Part shown: one piece after another, positions 51,271 to 61,073 of the stretch
Position numbering within the stretch: the first letter of the stretch is position 1
Layout of the letters: each line of letters starts with the position of its first letter
NCBI GenBank assembly: GCA_002412865.1
Contig: DHVW01000003.1
Location: 1 to 64,000 of the forward strand
Source: Sulfurovum sp. UBA5198
GTDB taxonomy: Bacteria > Campylobacterota > Campylobacteria > Campylobacterales > Sulfurovaceae
Direction of reading: 5' to 3'
Length of the DNA: 64,000 nucleotides
The notes under the pieces: generated by a model
What the model saw: the letters and a program-made list of their open reading frames with translations, nothing else
Told to the model about the DNA's origin: nothing
Databases searched by the model: none
Translations under genes and position numbers: made by a program

Positions 51271-52569
51271 GTGAATAAAAAACTATATATTGAGACGCTT
51301 GGCTGTGCGATGAATAGTCGTGATAGCGAACATCTCATTGCAGAACTATCAATCAAAGAAAACTATATTCTCACAACTCAGATTAGTGATGCTGATTTGA
51401 TTATCATTAATACATGCAGTGTTAGAGAAAAGCCTGTTGCAAAACTCTTTTCAGAGCTTGGTGTATTTGCTAAACACAAAAAAGATGGTGCAAAAATCGG
51501 TGTATGTGGATGCACAGCAAGTCATTTAGGCAAAGAGATAATCAAAAAAGCACCAGTAGTTGATTTCGTTTTGGGTGCTAGAAATATATCTAAAATCACA
51601 CAAGTTTTGCATCAAAAACATGCTGTTGAAGTAGATACAGAGCATGATGATAGCTCATTTGATTTTAGCGAGTATCGTACAAATCCATTTCGTGCCATGG
51701 TAAATATCTCTATGGGGTGTGATAAATCGTGTACATTTTGTATAGTTCCAGCCACTAGAGGTGAAGAGATATCAATCCCTAGTGAACTTATAGCAAGAGA
51801 GATACAAAAAGCCGTGGACAGTGGAGCAAAAGAGATAATGCTTTTGGGTCAAAATGTAAATAACTATGGTAGAAGATTTAGCAGCGATAGTGAAGTAAAA
51901 GATTTTACAGGATTATTACAAAAAATAAGCCTCATAGATGGGTTGGAGCGAATAAGATTCACTTCACCTCACCCGTTGCACATGGACGATGAGTTTATAG
52001 AAGAGTTCGCAAACAATCCTAAAATATGCAAGCAGATACATGTTCCACTACAAAGTGGCTCAACTAAAATACTCAAAGAGATGAAACGAGGCTATACAAA
52101 AGAGTGGTTTATAAATCGTTGTGAAATGATACGAAGACTTGCTCCTGAGGCTACCATTTCAACCGATATAATTGTTGGATTCCCGGGTGAGAGCGAAGAG
52201 GATTTTATGGAGAGCATGAGTGTGCTTGAGAGCGTTAGGTTTGAGCAACTATTTTCATTTAAATATTCATCAAGACCACACACGGCAGCAGCTGAGTATG
52301 AAAATCAAATCGATAATGATGTATCAGGCGAGAGATTAACAAGGCTACAGGCAAGACATACTGAGATACTTGATGAGGTTATGGACGCACAATTAGGCAC
52401 GGTTCATGAGGTGTATTTCGATGAGCTTAAAAGCGAAGGTAGAGTTTCTGGAAGAGCTGATGATGGCAAACTTGTTTTTGTCAAAGGAAGCGAAGAGCTG
52501 TTAGGCAGAGTTGTAGGCGTAAGAATAGAAAAAGTCTCCAGAAGTTTATTGGATGGTGTTGTAATATAG
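51271..52569 (+). CDS. miaB: tRNA-2-methylthio-N6-dimethylallyladenosine synthase
   Basis: A radical-SAM methylthiotransferase of 432 residues that modifies A37 of tRNAs reading UNN codons. The N-terminal domain binds one cluster through Cys in [21 protein letters not shown] and CGCTASH. The radical-SAM site is [11 protein letters not shown] (C-x3-C-x2-C). A TRAM domain closes the protein. The start is GTG at 51271. The gene begins 12 bases after the HP0268-like gene and is followed by the DUF374 gene after two bases. Confidence 0.94.
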   Translation: MNKKLYIETLGCAMNSRDSEHLIAELSIKENYILTTQISDADLIIINTCSVREKPVAKLFSELGVFAKHKKDGAKIGVCGCTASHLGKEIIKKAPVVDFVLGARNISKITQVLHQKHAVEVDTEHDDSSFDFSEYRTNPFRAMVNISMGCDKSCTFCIVPATRGEEISIPSELIAREIQKAVDSGAKEIMLLGQNVNNYGRRFSSDSEVKDFTGLLQKISLIDGLERIRFTSPHPLHMDDEFIEEFANNPKICKQIHVPLQSGSTKILKEMKRGYTKEWFINRCEMIRRLAPEATISTDIIVGFPGESEEDFMESMSVLESVRFEQLFSFKYSSRPHTAAAEYENQIDNDVSGERLTRLQARHTEILDEVMDAQLGTVHEVYFDELKSEGRVSGRADDGKLVFVKGSEELLGRVVGVRIEKVSRSLLDGVVI

Positions 52570-52571
52570 TC

Positions 52572-53195
52572 ATGAAAGATAAAATAGATAAATTTCTGAA
52601 TATCTATCTGTTACCCCCGATTATCTATGTTTTTATGAGACTTTTATGGTTTACTCTTCGTAAGGAAATTCACTTTATTAATGATATAGATGATTCTCAA
52701 TTTGTCTGTGCTTGTTGGCACAGTGAGTTGCTGGTGTCATCACAAGCATATCGCAAGGTGCATCCGCACCATAAAGCAAACGCCATGGTTTCACAACATC
52801 TAGACGGCGAAGTGGTAGCACAAACTATCAAATTTATGAGGATAAAGCCACTAAAAGGTTCAAGCTCAAAAGGTGGCGTTAAAGTACTGCTTCAAGCACT
52901 TAATGCTCTCAAAAATGGAGAAGAGGTAATCATCACGCCTGACGGTCCAAGAGGTCCAAGACACACTATAAATGATGGGATTATTTCTTTAGCTACCAAG
53001 CTAAAACTACCTATTTTTACTATGAATTTTCAGGCAAATAGCTATTGGCAACTGCGAAGCTGGGATAAATTTGTGATACCAAAGCCATTTAGTAAGGTAG
53101 ATATTTACGCTCAAGTGATTAGAGTAGATGATTTGGGCAGTAAAGAGGCAAAAGAGTTGCTGCAACAAACAATGCTAAGATACACTATTATATAA
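52572..53195 (+). CDS. DUF374 lysophospholipid/lipid A acyltransferase-like protein
   Basis: A 207-residue protein with an N-terminal hydrophobic anchor (about 9-28) and the DUF374 core: CACWHSELL (acyltransferase-like His), SQHLDGEVVA and ITPDGPRGPRH. Related proteins transfer acyl or sugar groups to membrane lipids. In H. pylori the corresponding gene lies at the same position. It lies between miaB and the xer gene with one- to two-base gaps. Confidence 0.85.
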   Translation: MKDKIDKFLNIYLLPPIIYVFMRLLWFTLRKEIHFINDIDDSQFVCACWHSELLVSSQAYRKVHPHHKANAMVSQHLDGEVVAQTIKFMRIKPLKGSSSKGGVKVLLQALNALKNGEEVIITPDGPRGPRHTINDGIISLATKLKLPIFTMNFQANSYWQLRSWDKFVIPKPFSKVDIYAQVIRVDDLGSKEAKELLQQTMLRYTII

Positions 53196-53196
53196 A

Positions 53197-54030
53197 ATGA
53201 AAAAAGAATTCTATAGATATTGTGATGAATTTTTGAAATATCTCCTGAATATTAGAGGATATTCAGATGAAACAGCCACTACATACTCCATAGCAATCAA
53301 ACAAATGATAGAACTATCATCAATTAGTGAAGACAGTGGTACAGTAATGATTGAAATAACTCCATTGCGTGTGCGGATAGTTAAAAATAGTAAAAAAACT
53401 ATCGCTAAAAAACTTAGTGCAATTCGTTCTTTTGTTAAGTTTTTAGAAAATCATAAAAATATGAAAATCATGCTCAGACCAAATGAGTCTATAAAAGTAC
53501 CCCAAACCTTGCCAAAACCAGTGGATGAATCATATATCCATGAGGCTATTAATAGTGCAACTCTAGAAGAAAAAACTATAATATATTGTCTGTATGGACT
53601 AGGGCTTAGGATAAGTGAACTATCAAATATGAAAATAGACAATATAAATGACGGCTGGGTGCAAGTACGAGGGAAAGGCGACAAAGTGCGTGAATTACCA
53701 ATAGTGCCAGAACTATCAAGCGTAATAAAAGAATATATTCATCTCTTTCAACCATCAGTTTACCTGTTTGAGAGCGATAAAATACAAATTGGAGCATCAA
53801 AACTCAGATATAAACTAGGTAAGATATTTGCTCAAAATGGTATAAAAGCAACCCCTCACCAGCTTCGCCACTCATTCGCCACTCATCTACTAAATAATGG
53901 TGCTAGAATATCAGATGTAAGCGAACTGCTAGGTCACTCCACGATGGCAACCACGCAGATATATACCCGCCTTGGAAGTAGTAAGAAATTGAGTGAATAT
54001 ATGAATGCTCATCCGCTAGCAAAGAAGTAA
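53197..54030 (+). CDS. xer: Tyrosine recombinase of XerC/XerD type
   Basis: A 277-residue recombinase with an N-terminal SAM-like domain (1-85) and a full catalytic domain. Catalytic residues are Arg in YGLGLRISEL, Lys in VRGKGDKVRELP, HQLRHSFATH, His in LGHSTMATT, and Tyr in QIYTRL. It is shorter than the XerH proteins that act at difH in Helicobacter and Campylobacter, so it may be a XerD-like resolvase of a lineage that uses a standard dif site, or an additional recombinase. It is in one transcript with miaB and the DUF374 gene, so it is not a mobile-element integrase. Confidence 0.88.
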   Translation: MKKEFYRYCDEFLKYLLNIRGYSDETATTYSIAIKQMIELSSISEDSGTVMIEITPLRVRIVKNSKKTIAKKLSAIRSFVKFLENHKNMKIMLRPNESIKVPQTLPKPVDESYIHEAINSATLEEKTIIYCLYGLGLRISELSNMKIDNINDGWVQVRGKGDKVRELPIVPELSSVIKEYIHLFQPSVYLFESDKIQIGASKLRYKLGKIFAQNGIKATPHQLRHSFATHLLNNGARISDVSELLGHSTMATTQIYTRLGSSKKLSEYMNAHPLAKK

Positions 54031-54044
54031 ATTAAACCACCTAA

Positions 54045-54257
54045 TTATTTATTTGCCCACCATTTGATAGCTTTTTGAGTTAATGACAAAAGCCCAAAAA
54101 TGACAAAAGTAGAGAGTATGCAATATGGTGCTTGGGCTATAAACGACTTATCCATGCTAGCTATTTTAATAATAATATAAATCCATATTGCAATAGTCAG
54201 AGCAGTAGTAATGCGTATGCCAAGGTTAGCTATTTTCTCTTTTTGTTGTTTATCCAT
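54045..54257 (-). CDS. Small membrane protein
   Basis: A 70-residue protein with two hydrophobic helices (about 15-32 and 40-58), basic ends and no motif I recognise. It converges with the xer gene and is divergent from ispA with 56 bases between them. The hydrophobic pattern and clean position support a real gene; the function is unknown. Confidence 0.6.
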   Translation of the reverse strand: MDKQQKEKIANLGIRITTALTIAIWIYIIIKIASMDKSFIAQAPYCILSTFVIFGLLSLTQKAIKWWANK

Positions 54258-54313
54258 AGCGGTATTTTATCCTAATTAGCTATAATTATAAATAAATCAC
54301 AACAAGAGTATAA

Positions 54314-55165
54314 ATGCAAAGATTTGAAGCGTATCTAAAATCACATCTATTACAAGTATCAAGTTTTCATCCGTGCTATGAAAGCTCTCTGGGTGAAATG
54401 CTAGATGCTGGTGGAAAGAGATTTCGTCCACAACTTTTGCTGGAGCTTGTAGAAGCACATGAGCCTTTACTTTATGACTCCTCACTTGCTGTGGCTCTTG
54501 CTATCGAGGCATTTCATACATATTCGCTCATTCATGATGATTTGCCTGCGATGGACAATGCGTCACTTCGCAGAGACAAAGAGACTTTGCATGTGAAATA
54601 TGATGAAGCAACAGCCATACTAGCCGGAGATGCACTAAATACAGAGGCATTTTTGCTTCTTGCAAGGTCGCATTTTAGAGCAGATATTCGTATAGAACTT
54701 GTGGAGATATTGGCGCAAAACGGTGGAGCATCTGGAATGGTGCTTGGTCAAGCACTTGACTGTCACTTTGAAAACCAATCATTAAGCCTAGAGCAGGTCG
54801 AATTCTTGCATAAAAATAAAACAGCTAAACTTATAGCAGCAAGTCTAAAGATGGGAGCAGTTATCTCAGGCTTGGAAACAAAAGTACAAGATGAGCTTTA
54901 TAATTACGGGCTTGATTTGGGGCTTTTGTTTCAAGTGCAAGATGATATTATAGATGTTACACAAAGCGATGAGATAGCAGGTAAAACTACTAATAACGAT
55001 GAGAGTAAAAATAGTTTTGTGACTATTTTAGGACTTGCGGAGAGTTTAAGATATGCAAATGATTTAGCATCTAAACTAGAGCAAAATCTAAATAACTTTG
55101 ATCTAAAGACAAAACAAGCTTTACAAAAAGCAGTAGCCCACTATCTATGGCGACATAAATCATAA
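54314..55165 (+). CDS. ispA: Farnesyl/geranyl diphosphate synthase
   Basis: A 283-residue all-helical prenyl transferase of isoprenoid chain elongation. The first aspartate-rich motif is HDDLPAMDN (D-D-x4-D type of bacterial FPP synthases) near residues 75-83. The second is QDDIIDVT near 215. GGKRFRPQL binds the homoallylic substrate. Such short-chain products feed the menaquinone side chain and undecaprenyl phosphate, used by MqnP and MraY here. It is followed by tkt after 16 bases. Confidence 0.93.
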   Translation: MQRFEAYLKSHLLQVSSFHPCYESSLGEMLDAGGKRFRPQLLLELVEAHEPLLYDSSLAVALAIEAFHTYSLIHDDLPAMDNASLRRDKETLHVKYDEATAILAGDALNTEAFLLLARSHFRADIRIELVEILAQNGGASGMVLGQALDCHFENQSLSLEQVEFLHKNKTAKLIAASLKMGAVISGLETKVQDELYNYGLDLGLLFQVQDDIIDVTQSDEIAGKTTNNDESKNSFVTILGLAESLRYANDLASKLEQNLNNFDLKTKQALQKAVAHYLWRHKS

Positions 55166-55181
55166 CAAAAAAAGGAATAAA

Positions 55182-57170
55182 ATGCCAAATAGCCCAGAGA
55201 ATATAATGAGAAAAAAGATGGCAAATACTATACGCTTTTTAGCAGCAGATATGGTGCAAAGAGCAAATAGTGGACACCCTGGAGCTCCTATGGGGTTAGC
55301 GGATATCGCAGTTGTATTAAGTGAGCATTTAAAGCATAATCCAAAGAATCCTAGTTGGCTCAATCGTGATAGATTGGTCTTTTCAGGTGGACATGGCTCT
55401 GCACTTATATATTCGCTTTTACATCTATGGGGCTATGATTTAAGCCTTGAGGATTTAAAAAACTTTAGACAACTAGATAGTAAAACGCCCGGACATCCTG
55501 AGTATGGACATACAGATGGGGTTGAGATAACTACTGGTCCACTTGGTCAAGGGATTGCTAATGCTGTTGGTTTTGCAATGGCTGGTGTATACACGGCAAA
55601 TCAAGTAAATAGTGAAACTTGTGAGCTTATTGACCATAAAGTTTATTGTTTGTGTGGTGATGGCGATTTACAAGAGGGGATTAGCTATGAGGCTTGTGCG
55701 TTGGCTGGGCATTTGAAATTAAAAGATTTAATTCTCATCTATGATAGCAACTGTATCACGATAGAGGGCGATACAAGCATCGCATGGAGTGAAAATGTAG
55801 CTAAGCGTTTTGAAGCTCAAAACTGGAATGTGATAGCGATAAATGGTCACTGCTATAGAGATATTGATGAGGCTTTAAATGCAGCAAAACAAAGCACAAA
55901 ACCAACAATTATAATCGCAAATACTATAATCGGTAGAGGTGCAGATGGGCTTGAGGGTAGTCATGAGACTCATGGTTCGCCACTTGGTGCTGATGTAATA
56001 TCAATCTCAAAAACAAAAGAGGGATTTGATGCAAATGAGCATTTTGCTATTTCTGAGGATGTATTAATCAGATTTAGATGTGCTGTTGAGCTTGGTGAGA
56101 TGCATGAAAAAGAGTGGATACATAGACAAAAAGAAGCTCCATTGTTGGAGCAAAACGAAGCTCTATCTAGACTTTTAAATCCTGATTTTAGCTCAATAGA
56201 ATATCCTGATTTTAGTGGTAAAGCCGAAGTGGCTACACGAGATAGTAATGGTGAGATACTAAATGCTATTGCAAAAGCAATTCCAAGTTTCCTTGGTGGT
56301 TCTGCTGACCTCGCACCATCAAATAAAACAGAACTCAAAAATATGGGCGATTTCCCAAAAGGTAGAAATATTCACTTTGGAATTCGTGAGCATTCAATGG
56401 CGGCTATCACAAACGCAATGGCACTATATGGCACTATAATTCCGTTTAATGCTACATTTTTTGTGTTTAGTGATTATCTAAAACCTAGTGCCAGAATAGC
56501 TGCACTTACTCATATACAAAACTTTTTTATCTGGACACATGATAGTATAGGCGTTGGAGAAGATGGACCAACGCATGAGCCAATAGAGCAAATTAGCCAA
56601 TTTAGAGCATTACCAAACTTCTATCTATGGAGACCTGCTGACGCTACTGAAAATGTAGAGGCATGGAAAACAGCCCTTGGCATAAAAGCTCCTCATGGAT
56701 TTGTGCTTAGTCGTCAAAAGCTTAAAACACTTAAGCCAACTAGAGACTTTGGAGCTGTAAGTAATGGTGCATATCTACTCAAAGAGAGAGATGGAGCTAC
56801 ATTAACGCTTATGGCAAGCGGAAGTGAACTTATGCCAATACTTCAAGCTGCTTGTCACTTGGAAAGTATCGGAGTAAAAGCCAATGTTGTATCAGTTCCG
56901 TGTTTGGATTTATTCAATGAACAACCTAGCGAGTACAAAGATAGAGTTATTAATCCTGCTACAAAAGTATTAGCAGTAGAAGCTGCTACGGCTGTTGAGT
57001 ATTACAGATACGCTGACGATGTTTTAGGAATGGAGAGCTTTGGTGCATCTGCTCCTGCTGAACTGTTGTTTGAGAAATTTGGGTTTACGATTCCAAATAT
57101 CATGAAAAGAGCTTGTGAACTTCTGGATGTAGAGTATAAAGAGGTTGCTATAAATAACTGCGAGATTTAA
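55182..57170 (+). CDS. tkt: Transketolase
   Basis: A thiamine-diphosphate enzyme of 662 residues that moves two-carbon units in the pentose phosphate and Calvin pathways. The N-terminal TPP site GDGDLQEGISYEACALAGH is complete, RANSGHPGAPMG is at the start, and EDGPTHEPIEQ in the middle domain. Length and domain order (PP, Pyr, C-terminal) are standard. It lies between ispA and an MBL-fold gene whose ATG overlaps its stop by one base. Confidence 0.96.
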   Translation: MPNSPENIMRKKMANTIRFLAADMVQRANSGHPGAPMGLADIAVVLSEHLKHNPKNPSWLNRDRLVFSGGHGSALIYSLLHLWGYDLSLEDLKNFRQLDSKTPGHPEYGHTDGVEITTGPLGQGIANAVGFAMAGVYTANQVNSETCELIDHKVYCLCGDGDLQEGISYEACALAGHLKLKDLILIYDSNCITIEGDTSIAWSENVAKRFEAQNWNVIAINGHCYRDIDEALNAAKQSTKPTIIIANTIIGRGADGLEGSHETHGSPLGADVISISKTKEGFDANEHFAISEDVLIRFRCAVELGEMHEKEWIHRQKEAPLLEQNEALSRLLNPDFSSIEYPDFSGKAEVATRDSNGEILNAIAKAIPSFLGGSADLAPSNKTELKNMGDFPKGRNIHFGIREHSMAAITNAMALYGTIIPFNATFFVFSDYLKPSARIAALTHIQNFFIWTHDSIGVGEDGPTHEPIEQISQFRALPNFYLWRPADATENVEAWKTALGIKAPHGFVLSRQKLKTLKPTRDFGAVSNGAYLLKERDGATLTLMASGSELMPILQAACHLESIGVKANVVSVPCLDLFNEQPSEYKDRVINPATKVLAVEAATAVEYYRYADDVLGMESFGASAPAELLFEKFGFTIPNIMKRACELLDVEYKEVAINNCEI

Positions 57171-58081
57171 TGATAAGAAAAACAGAGATGACTTCTCCAA
57201 GACTGTCTCTATTTTCAATTATTAGGTGGCAAGTAAGTAGAGTTTTTGCAAAAAAAACAGACAATAGAAGCTTTTTAAAAGTAATCAAGCAAGATAAAAT
57301 AGAGCCAAATAGTGCAATATGGCTTGGACACGCTTCATTATGGGTTGATGTAGGCAGTACAAAGATACTCATAGACCCTATACTGGAATCTATACCGTTT
57401 TATAAAAGACAGACAAATCTACCTATACAAAAAGATAGTCTAACAGTAGATATTATACTTATTACTCATGCTCATTATGACCATTTTGATTTGCCATCAA
57501 TAAAGTTTTTAATAAAAGAAAATCCAAATGTTAAGATTATAGCTCCAATTGGATTTGAAAGATATTTGGGTAAACACTCCTCAAATCTCATTGAGTTAGA
57601 ATGGTGGCAAAATATTACTATCAAGAATATAGAAATCATCTTTGTGCCGTCCTTGCATTGGAGTAATAGAGTAATGACGGATATGAATAAGGCTCTTTGG
57701 GGAGGTTTTATCGTTCGCAATGAAGAGTATAGCTTGTATCATTCTGGAGACACGGCATATGGAGAGCATTTTAAAGAGATTGGAGATAGATTTGACATTC
57801 TCGATGCTTTTTTGCCAATAGGAGCTTACAAGCCTGAATATATTATGAAACGCAATCATATAAATCCACAAGAGGCACTCGTATCATGCGAAGATTTGTT
57901 GGCAAAAAAATTAATACCTATACATTATGGAACATTTAAATTATCAGACGAGGGCATTTGTGAGCCACTGGAATGGCTTAGGGAGTTGCTTTTGGAGCGT
58001 GAATATCCATTTGCAACAAAGGTTGCAAATATTGGAGAAGTTATTTATTTAACTAGTATATCTACGCTCAAATCTACTTGA
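57170..58081 (+). CDS. MBL-fold metallohydrolase (NAPE-PLD-like)
   Basis: A 303-residue metallo-beta-lactamase fold protein. The metal motif is THAHYDHFD near residue 99, followed by a later His (SLHWSNR), HSGDTAYG with the bridging Asp and a final His in IPIHYGTF. The region ahead, IWLGHASLWVDVGSTKILID, is typical of NAPE-hydrolysing phospholipase D-like and RomA-like proteins. The substrate is unknown; phospholipids are a family-based guess. Its end overlaps the convergent yceI gene by 37 bases. Confidence 0.82.
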   Translation: MIRKTEMTSPRLSLFSIIRWQVSRVFAKKTDNRSFLKVIKQDKIEPNSAIWLGHASLWVDVGSTKILIDPILESIPFYKRQTNLPIQKDSLTVDIILITHAHYDHFDLPSIKFLIKENPNVKIIAPIGFERYLGKHSSNLIELEWWQNITIKNIEIIFVPSLHWSNRVMTDMNKALWGGFIVRNEEYSLYHSGDTAYGEHFKEIGDRFDILDAFLPIGAYKPEYIMKRNHINPQEALVSCEDLLAKKLIPIHYGTFKLSDEGICEPLEWLRELLLEREYPFATKVANIGEVIYLTSISTLKST

Positions 58082-58569
58082 TTTCTCACCGTAAGTAAAA
58101 CCATTTTTGGTTGTTTAATTCCATAGTCTGTCATATTTATTTTGCTTCTTGCTTTGATATGCACTGTTTTGTCGGCATTTGTGATGGTGCCATCAAAAGA
58201 TAGTGGCTTTGATACTCCATGCAAGCTAAGCGTACCATTTAGAGTATATTTATCCCCACCATTTTCTGTAACACTTGAGATATTATATGTTGCTTTTGGA
58301 AAAGATGAAGAGTCTAACGCCTCTTGCATATGATTGTCTCTATCTTTGTTATCACTAGCAAAATTTTTCATACTTACTTCGATAGTGCCTTTTAGCGTAT
58401 CTATTGTTTTGCCCATTGTGAGCCTTGAATTGGCACTGTGAAATGTAGGGTCAATAGTGCTGTCACCAAAAACGCTAGTGTGAGCTTTGATGTAGCCTGA
58501 TTGGAATTTTAGGTTTCCTCCGTATACTAAAGCACTTAAAAGTGCAGCCGAAATTAATATTTTGTTCAT
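58045..58569 (-). CDS. YceI-family periplasmic protein
   Basis: A 174-residue lipocalin-like protein with a signal peptide (about 1-18). YceI proteins bind isoprenoid quinones or similar long lipids in a beta barrel. SRLTMGKTIDTLKGTIEVSM, FPKATYNISSV and LSLHGVSKPLSFDGTI are typical blocks. The ATG at 58569 follows AGGAGA; earlier in-frame codons lie inside the upstream gene. It ends a five-gene overlapping operon with an ABC transporter and a CcoN-like protein. Confidence 0.9.
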   Translation of the reverse strand: MNKILISAALLSALVYGGNLKFQSGYIKAHTSVFGDSTIDPTFHSANSRLTMGKTIDTLKGTIEVSMKNFASDNKDRDNHMQEALDSSSFPKATYNISSVTENGGDKYTLNGTLSLHGVSKPLSFDGTITNADKTVHIKARSKINMTDYGIKQPKMVLLTVRNQVDLSVDILVK

Positions 58570-59522
58570 ATTTTTCTCCTGTCGTTTATATAAAATACTG
58601 CACTTGATAACCCAAGGGCTGCATATGCAATCCAAAAGTATCCCTCAAGCACTAAGCCGTTCGCCACGATAGTTGATAGCCACCCAACAACAATCATTGA
58701 TATAGCAATGTATAGCATATTATTTAGTTGCATTATGTAACCAAATAATATAAAATTATACCATGAAATTGTGAAAGGATAGAGTATTGCTAAAAGTATT
58801 GGCATCTTGAGCCAATATAGTAGGTATGAGATTATAAATAAAGAGATGGTTATATGATTTTTTGATGAAATATCCAACCATTTTAGTTTGTAAGCAACAA
58901 TGATACCTAGCGTATGAAAAGCTATAATGACAAGTGCATAATGACTCCAAATGTCCATATCTCCAGACCTACTAAGTGTTTCAAAGAGTGCAGAATCAAA
59001 AAATATCCATAGGGCAAATAATAAAATAATACTAAAATGTATTGTGCTTTGCTTTTTAATTGACTCTTTGTTTATGTTTATAAAACTAAGTGATGCCATG
59101 GAAATAGCCGATAACACAAATGCAATCATTCCCCTTTGTTCAAATGGATATGAATAGAGCATCGTTCCTATGGCGTAGGATATAGTTAATCCTATCGCTA
59201 GATTTATCTTCTCTTGTGTGCCTAGTGAAAATAGTAGTAAAGGAGTTGTATATCCCACTACAAATCCAAAAATAAATATCACTATTAGTGAATAGTGTGG
59301 ATAAAAAAATGCAAGTATAAACTGGGCAATAAACAAAACATATAATTCACTTTTTATATCCTTGTGCTTTGCAAAACCAGCCAATAAGCCACCAATAATG
59401 CCACCAATAGGCAAAGTATATAAATCATGTATATGTGAATCAAATGCACCAACGATTCCAGTTTGGGCGATTAGAAGATAATATAATAGTTGAGAGCTTA
59501 AAAGTACAATAGAAAAATTCAC
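58566..59522 (-). CDS. Membrane protein of unknown function, CcoN-like operon
   Basis: A 318-residue protein with about ten transmembrane helices. The arrangement is reminiscent of MFS-like or NnrS-like proteins but no motif is clear. Several His sit near helix ends (DSHIHDLY, FAKHKD, FYPHYS, WSHYAL), which might hold heme or metal. Six bases separate it from the CcoN-like gene, and it overlaps yceI by four bases, so it is part of the same unit. Confidence 0.7.
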   Translation of the reverse strand: MNFSIVLLSSQLLYYLLIAQTGIVGAFDSHIHDLYTLPIGGIIGGLLAGFAKHKDIKSELYVLFIAQFILAFFYPHYSLIVIFIFGFVVGYTTPLLLFSLGTQEKINLAIGLTISYAIGTMLYSYPFEQRGMIAFVLSAISMASLSFININKESIKKQSTIHFSIILLFALWIFFDSALFETLSRSGDMDIWSHYALVIIAFHTLGIIVAYKLKWLDISSKNHITISLFIISYLLYWLKMPILLAILYPFTISWYNFILFGYIMQLNNMLYIAISMIVVGWLSTIVANGLVLEGYFWIAYAALGLSSAVFYINDRRKI

Positions 59523-59528
59523 GCTATA

Positions 59529-61073
59529 CTACTTTTTTAGAAATAGCCAATAGACTAAAGCAAAAGATATGTCGTATAATCCAACGAGTAAACTGATAGC
59601 ATCTATGTGTTTTGTCGCAAACAATGCTATAAACATAGAGCCTACGAGTAGTCTAATGATACTGCTTGTTTTGGCCAGTATTTCACTATCTCCATAAAGT
59701 CCAAAATAGTGAAGTGTACCCGTGCCTATCATAAATGCAAAAACTACAAATTCATAACTGTATGAGAATTTAAAACCAAGCTGTGCAAACAGCCAACTAC
59801 CTATTAATATAAGCAATACACCACCAATGGCATCACTCATTAACCCAGCTAAATGATAGAGTTTTATTTTGGAATCTATTTTTATGTCGCTTGAGTGTAT
59901 AAATTGATACGCCACCATAGAGATAAGAAACAGGCCAAAAATTGTTCTAAGCCACCAAAAATAATAAACACTTGAGTCAATTATACCAGCCTGCACAAGA
60001 CCAGCAACGCTAAGCGAGAGAGCAATCAGACCCATCATGATTGTCCATAAAATTGCACCGTTTTTATGCAATAATCGTGGCAATAGATAATGCACAATAG
60101 ATAGTGCCATAAATGCAACGCCAACACCCATGGCAATATGTGCATGACCTACAATCAAATCGTTTCTATGTATTAGCCATCTTATTTCAGGCACAAAAAG
60201 TATATTCCCCTCTATATCTACAAATAAAAATGCCAATATGGAGATGATGAGGTATGGATTTGATTTGAAACTCACGCTCGAATCCCTAATCCAAATATAT
60301 AAAAGTGGAATATACAAGAGTGTGAGATATTGGAAAACCCACTCTTCATTGTAGCTAAGAGTATGAAAAAAGTTACGAATAATAAGTGAAAGAATATATC
60401 CGATAAACGGAATCAGCCATAAAATATGAGCTTTTGGGATAAATTCTTTACTACTGGCTAATTTTATCAGTAGATAGTACAGTGGAATCAGTGCAAAGCT
60501 CATACCTAAAGTGTTATCTCCATGTGGACCGATTAAACTTTTTTCTACCTGACCATATGATGGATTCATTAAAAACAAAAGTAAAAGAGGCGCTACTACT
60601 ACGACAAGTAAAGAGATGTTTACCCATAGAGGTCTATTTGATTTATAATTTTTTAGAGCCAAAAATAGTGCAATTATGTAAAATATGCCACTAGACGCTA
60701 AAAGAAAATTTAATAAATAATCAAAATCATAAAAAGGAAGCCCCCTCATGTCTCCAAACAAAATAGTCAAGCTCATCAGTAGTAAAAATAGATTCCAAAC
60801 TACAAAATACATTTGTAGATATTTGATAATGCGATTATCTAAAATACCATCTTTTTGAAAAAGAGCGAATGGCAAAAGCGATAATATAAGAGGAAAAAAC
60901 CCATACAGCATTTGAGATATATGAAGTGACCTCATACGACTAGCCACTAGCAATGTCCCATAATCACCAAACCCTAAAAGTTGCAATGAGTATATAAACC
61001 CAGCACCAAGTCCAAGAATGAGCCAAAATAAAAGAAGATTAAACTCGCTTTTTAGAAATGCACTTAACAACAC
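59529..61073 (-). CDS. Degenerate CcoN/NorB-like heme protein lacking the CuB His pair
   Basis: A 514-residue protein with about twelve to fourteen helices that follows the heme-copper oxidase subunit I plan. His51 in RSLHISQMLYGFF fits the helix II heme ligand. His310 and His312 in IVGHAHIAMGVGVAF fit helix X, which continues in the oxidase-like IVHYLLPRLL. His184 (GPHGDNTLG) resembles GHNAVGF of CcoN. At the helix VII position where CcoN has GPHHLHYT, it reads RNFFHTLS, so the tandem His are lost. It probably binds hemes but has no normal CuB. Its 5' end overlaps the ABC ATPase gene by 35 bases. Confidence 0.7.
   Translation of the reverse strand: MLLSAFLKSEFNLLLFWLILGLGAGFIYSLQLLGFGDYGTLLVASRMRSLHISQMLYGFFPLILSLLPFALFQKDGILDNRIIKYLQMYFVVWNLFLLLMSLTILFGDMRGLPFYDFDYLLNFLLASSGIFYIIALFLALKNYKSNRPLWVNISLLVVVVAPLLLLFLMNPSYGQVEKSLIGPHGDNTLGMSFALIPLYYLLIKLASSKEFIPKAHILWLIPFIGYILSLIIRNFFHTLSYNEEWVFQYLTLLYIPLLYIWIRDSSVSFKSNPYLIISILAFLFVDIEGNILFVPEIRWLIHRNDLIVGHAHIAMGVGVAFMALSIVHYLLPRLLHKNGAILWTIMMGLIALSLSVAGLVQAGIIDSSVYYFWWLRTIFGLFLISMVAYQFIHSSDIKIDSKIKLYHLAGLMSDAIGGVLLILIGSWLFAQLGFKFSYSYEFVVFAFMIGTGTLHYFGLYGDSEILAKTSSIIRLLVGSMFIALFATKHIDAISLLVGLYDISFALVYWLFLKK

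Noticed and set aside
53197..54030. The xer gene as integrase of a second island
   Set aside because: It is in one transcript with miaB and the DUF374 gene, no att-like repeats or cargo surround it, and its sequence is XerC/D-like.
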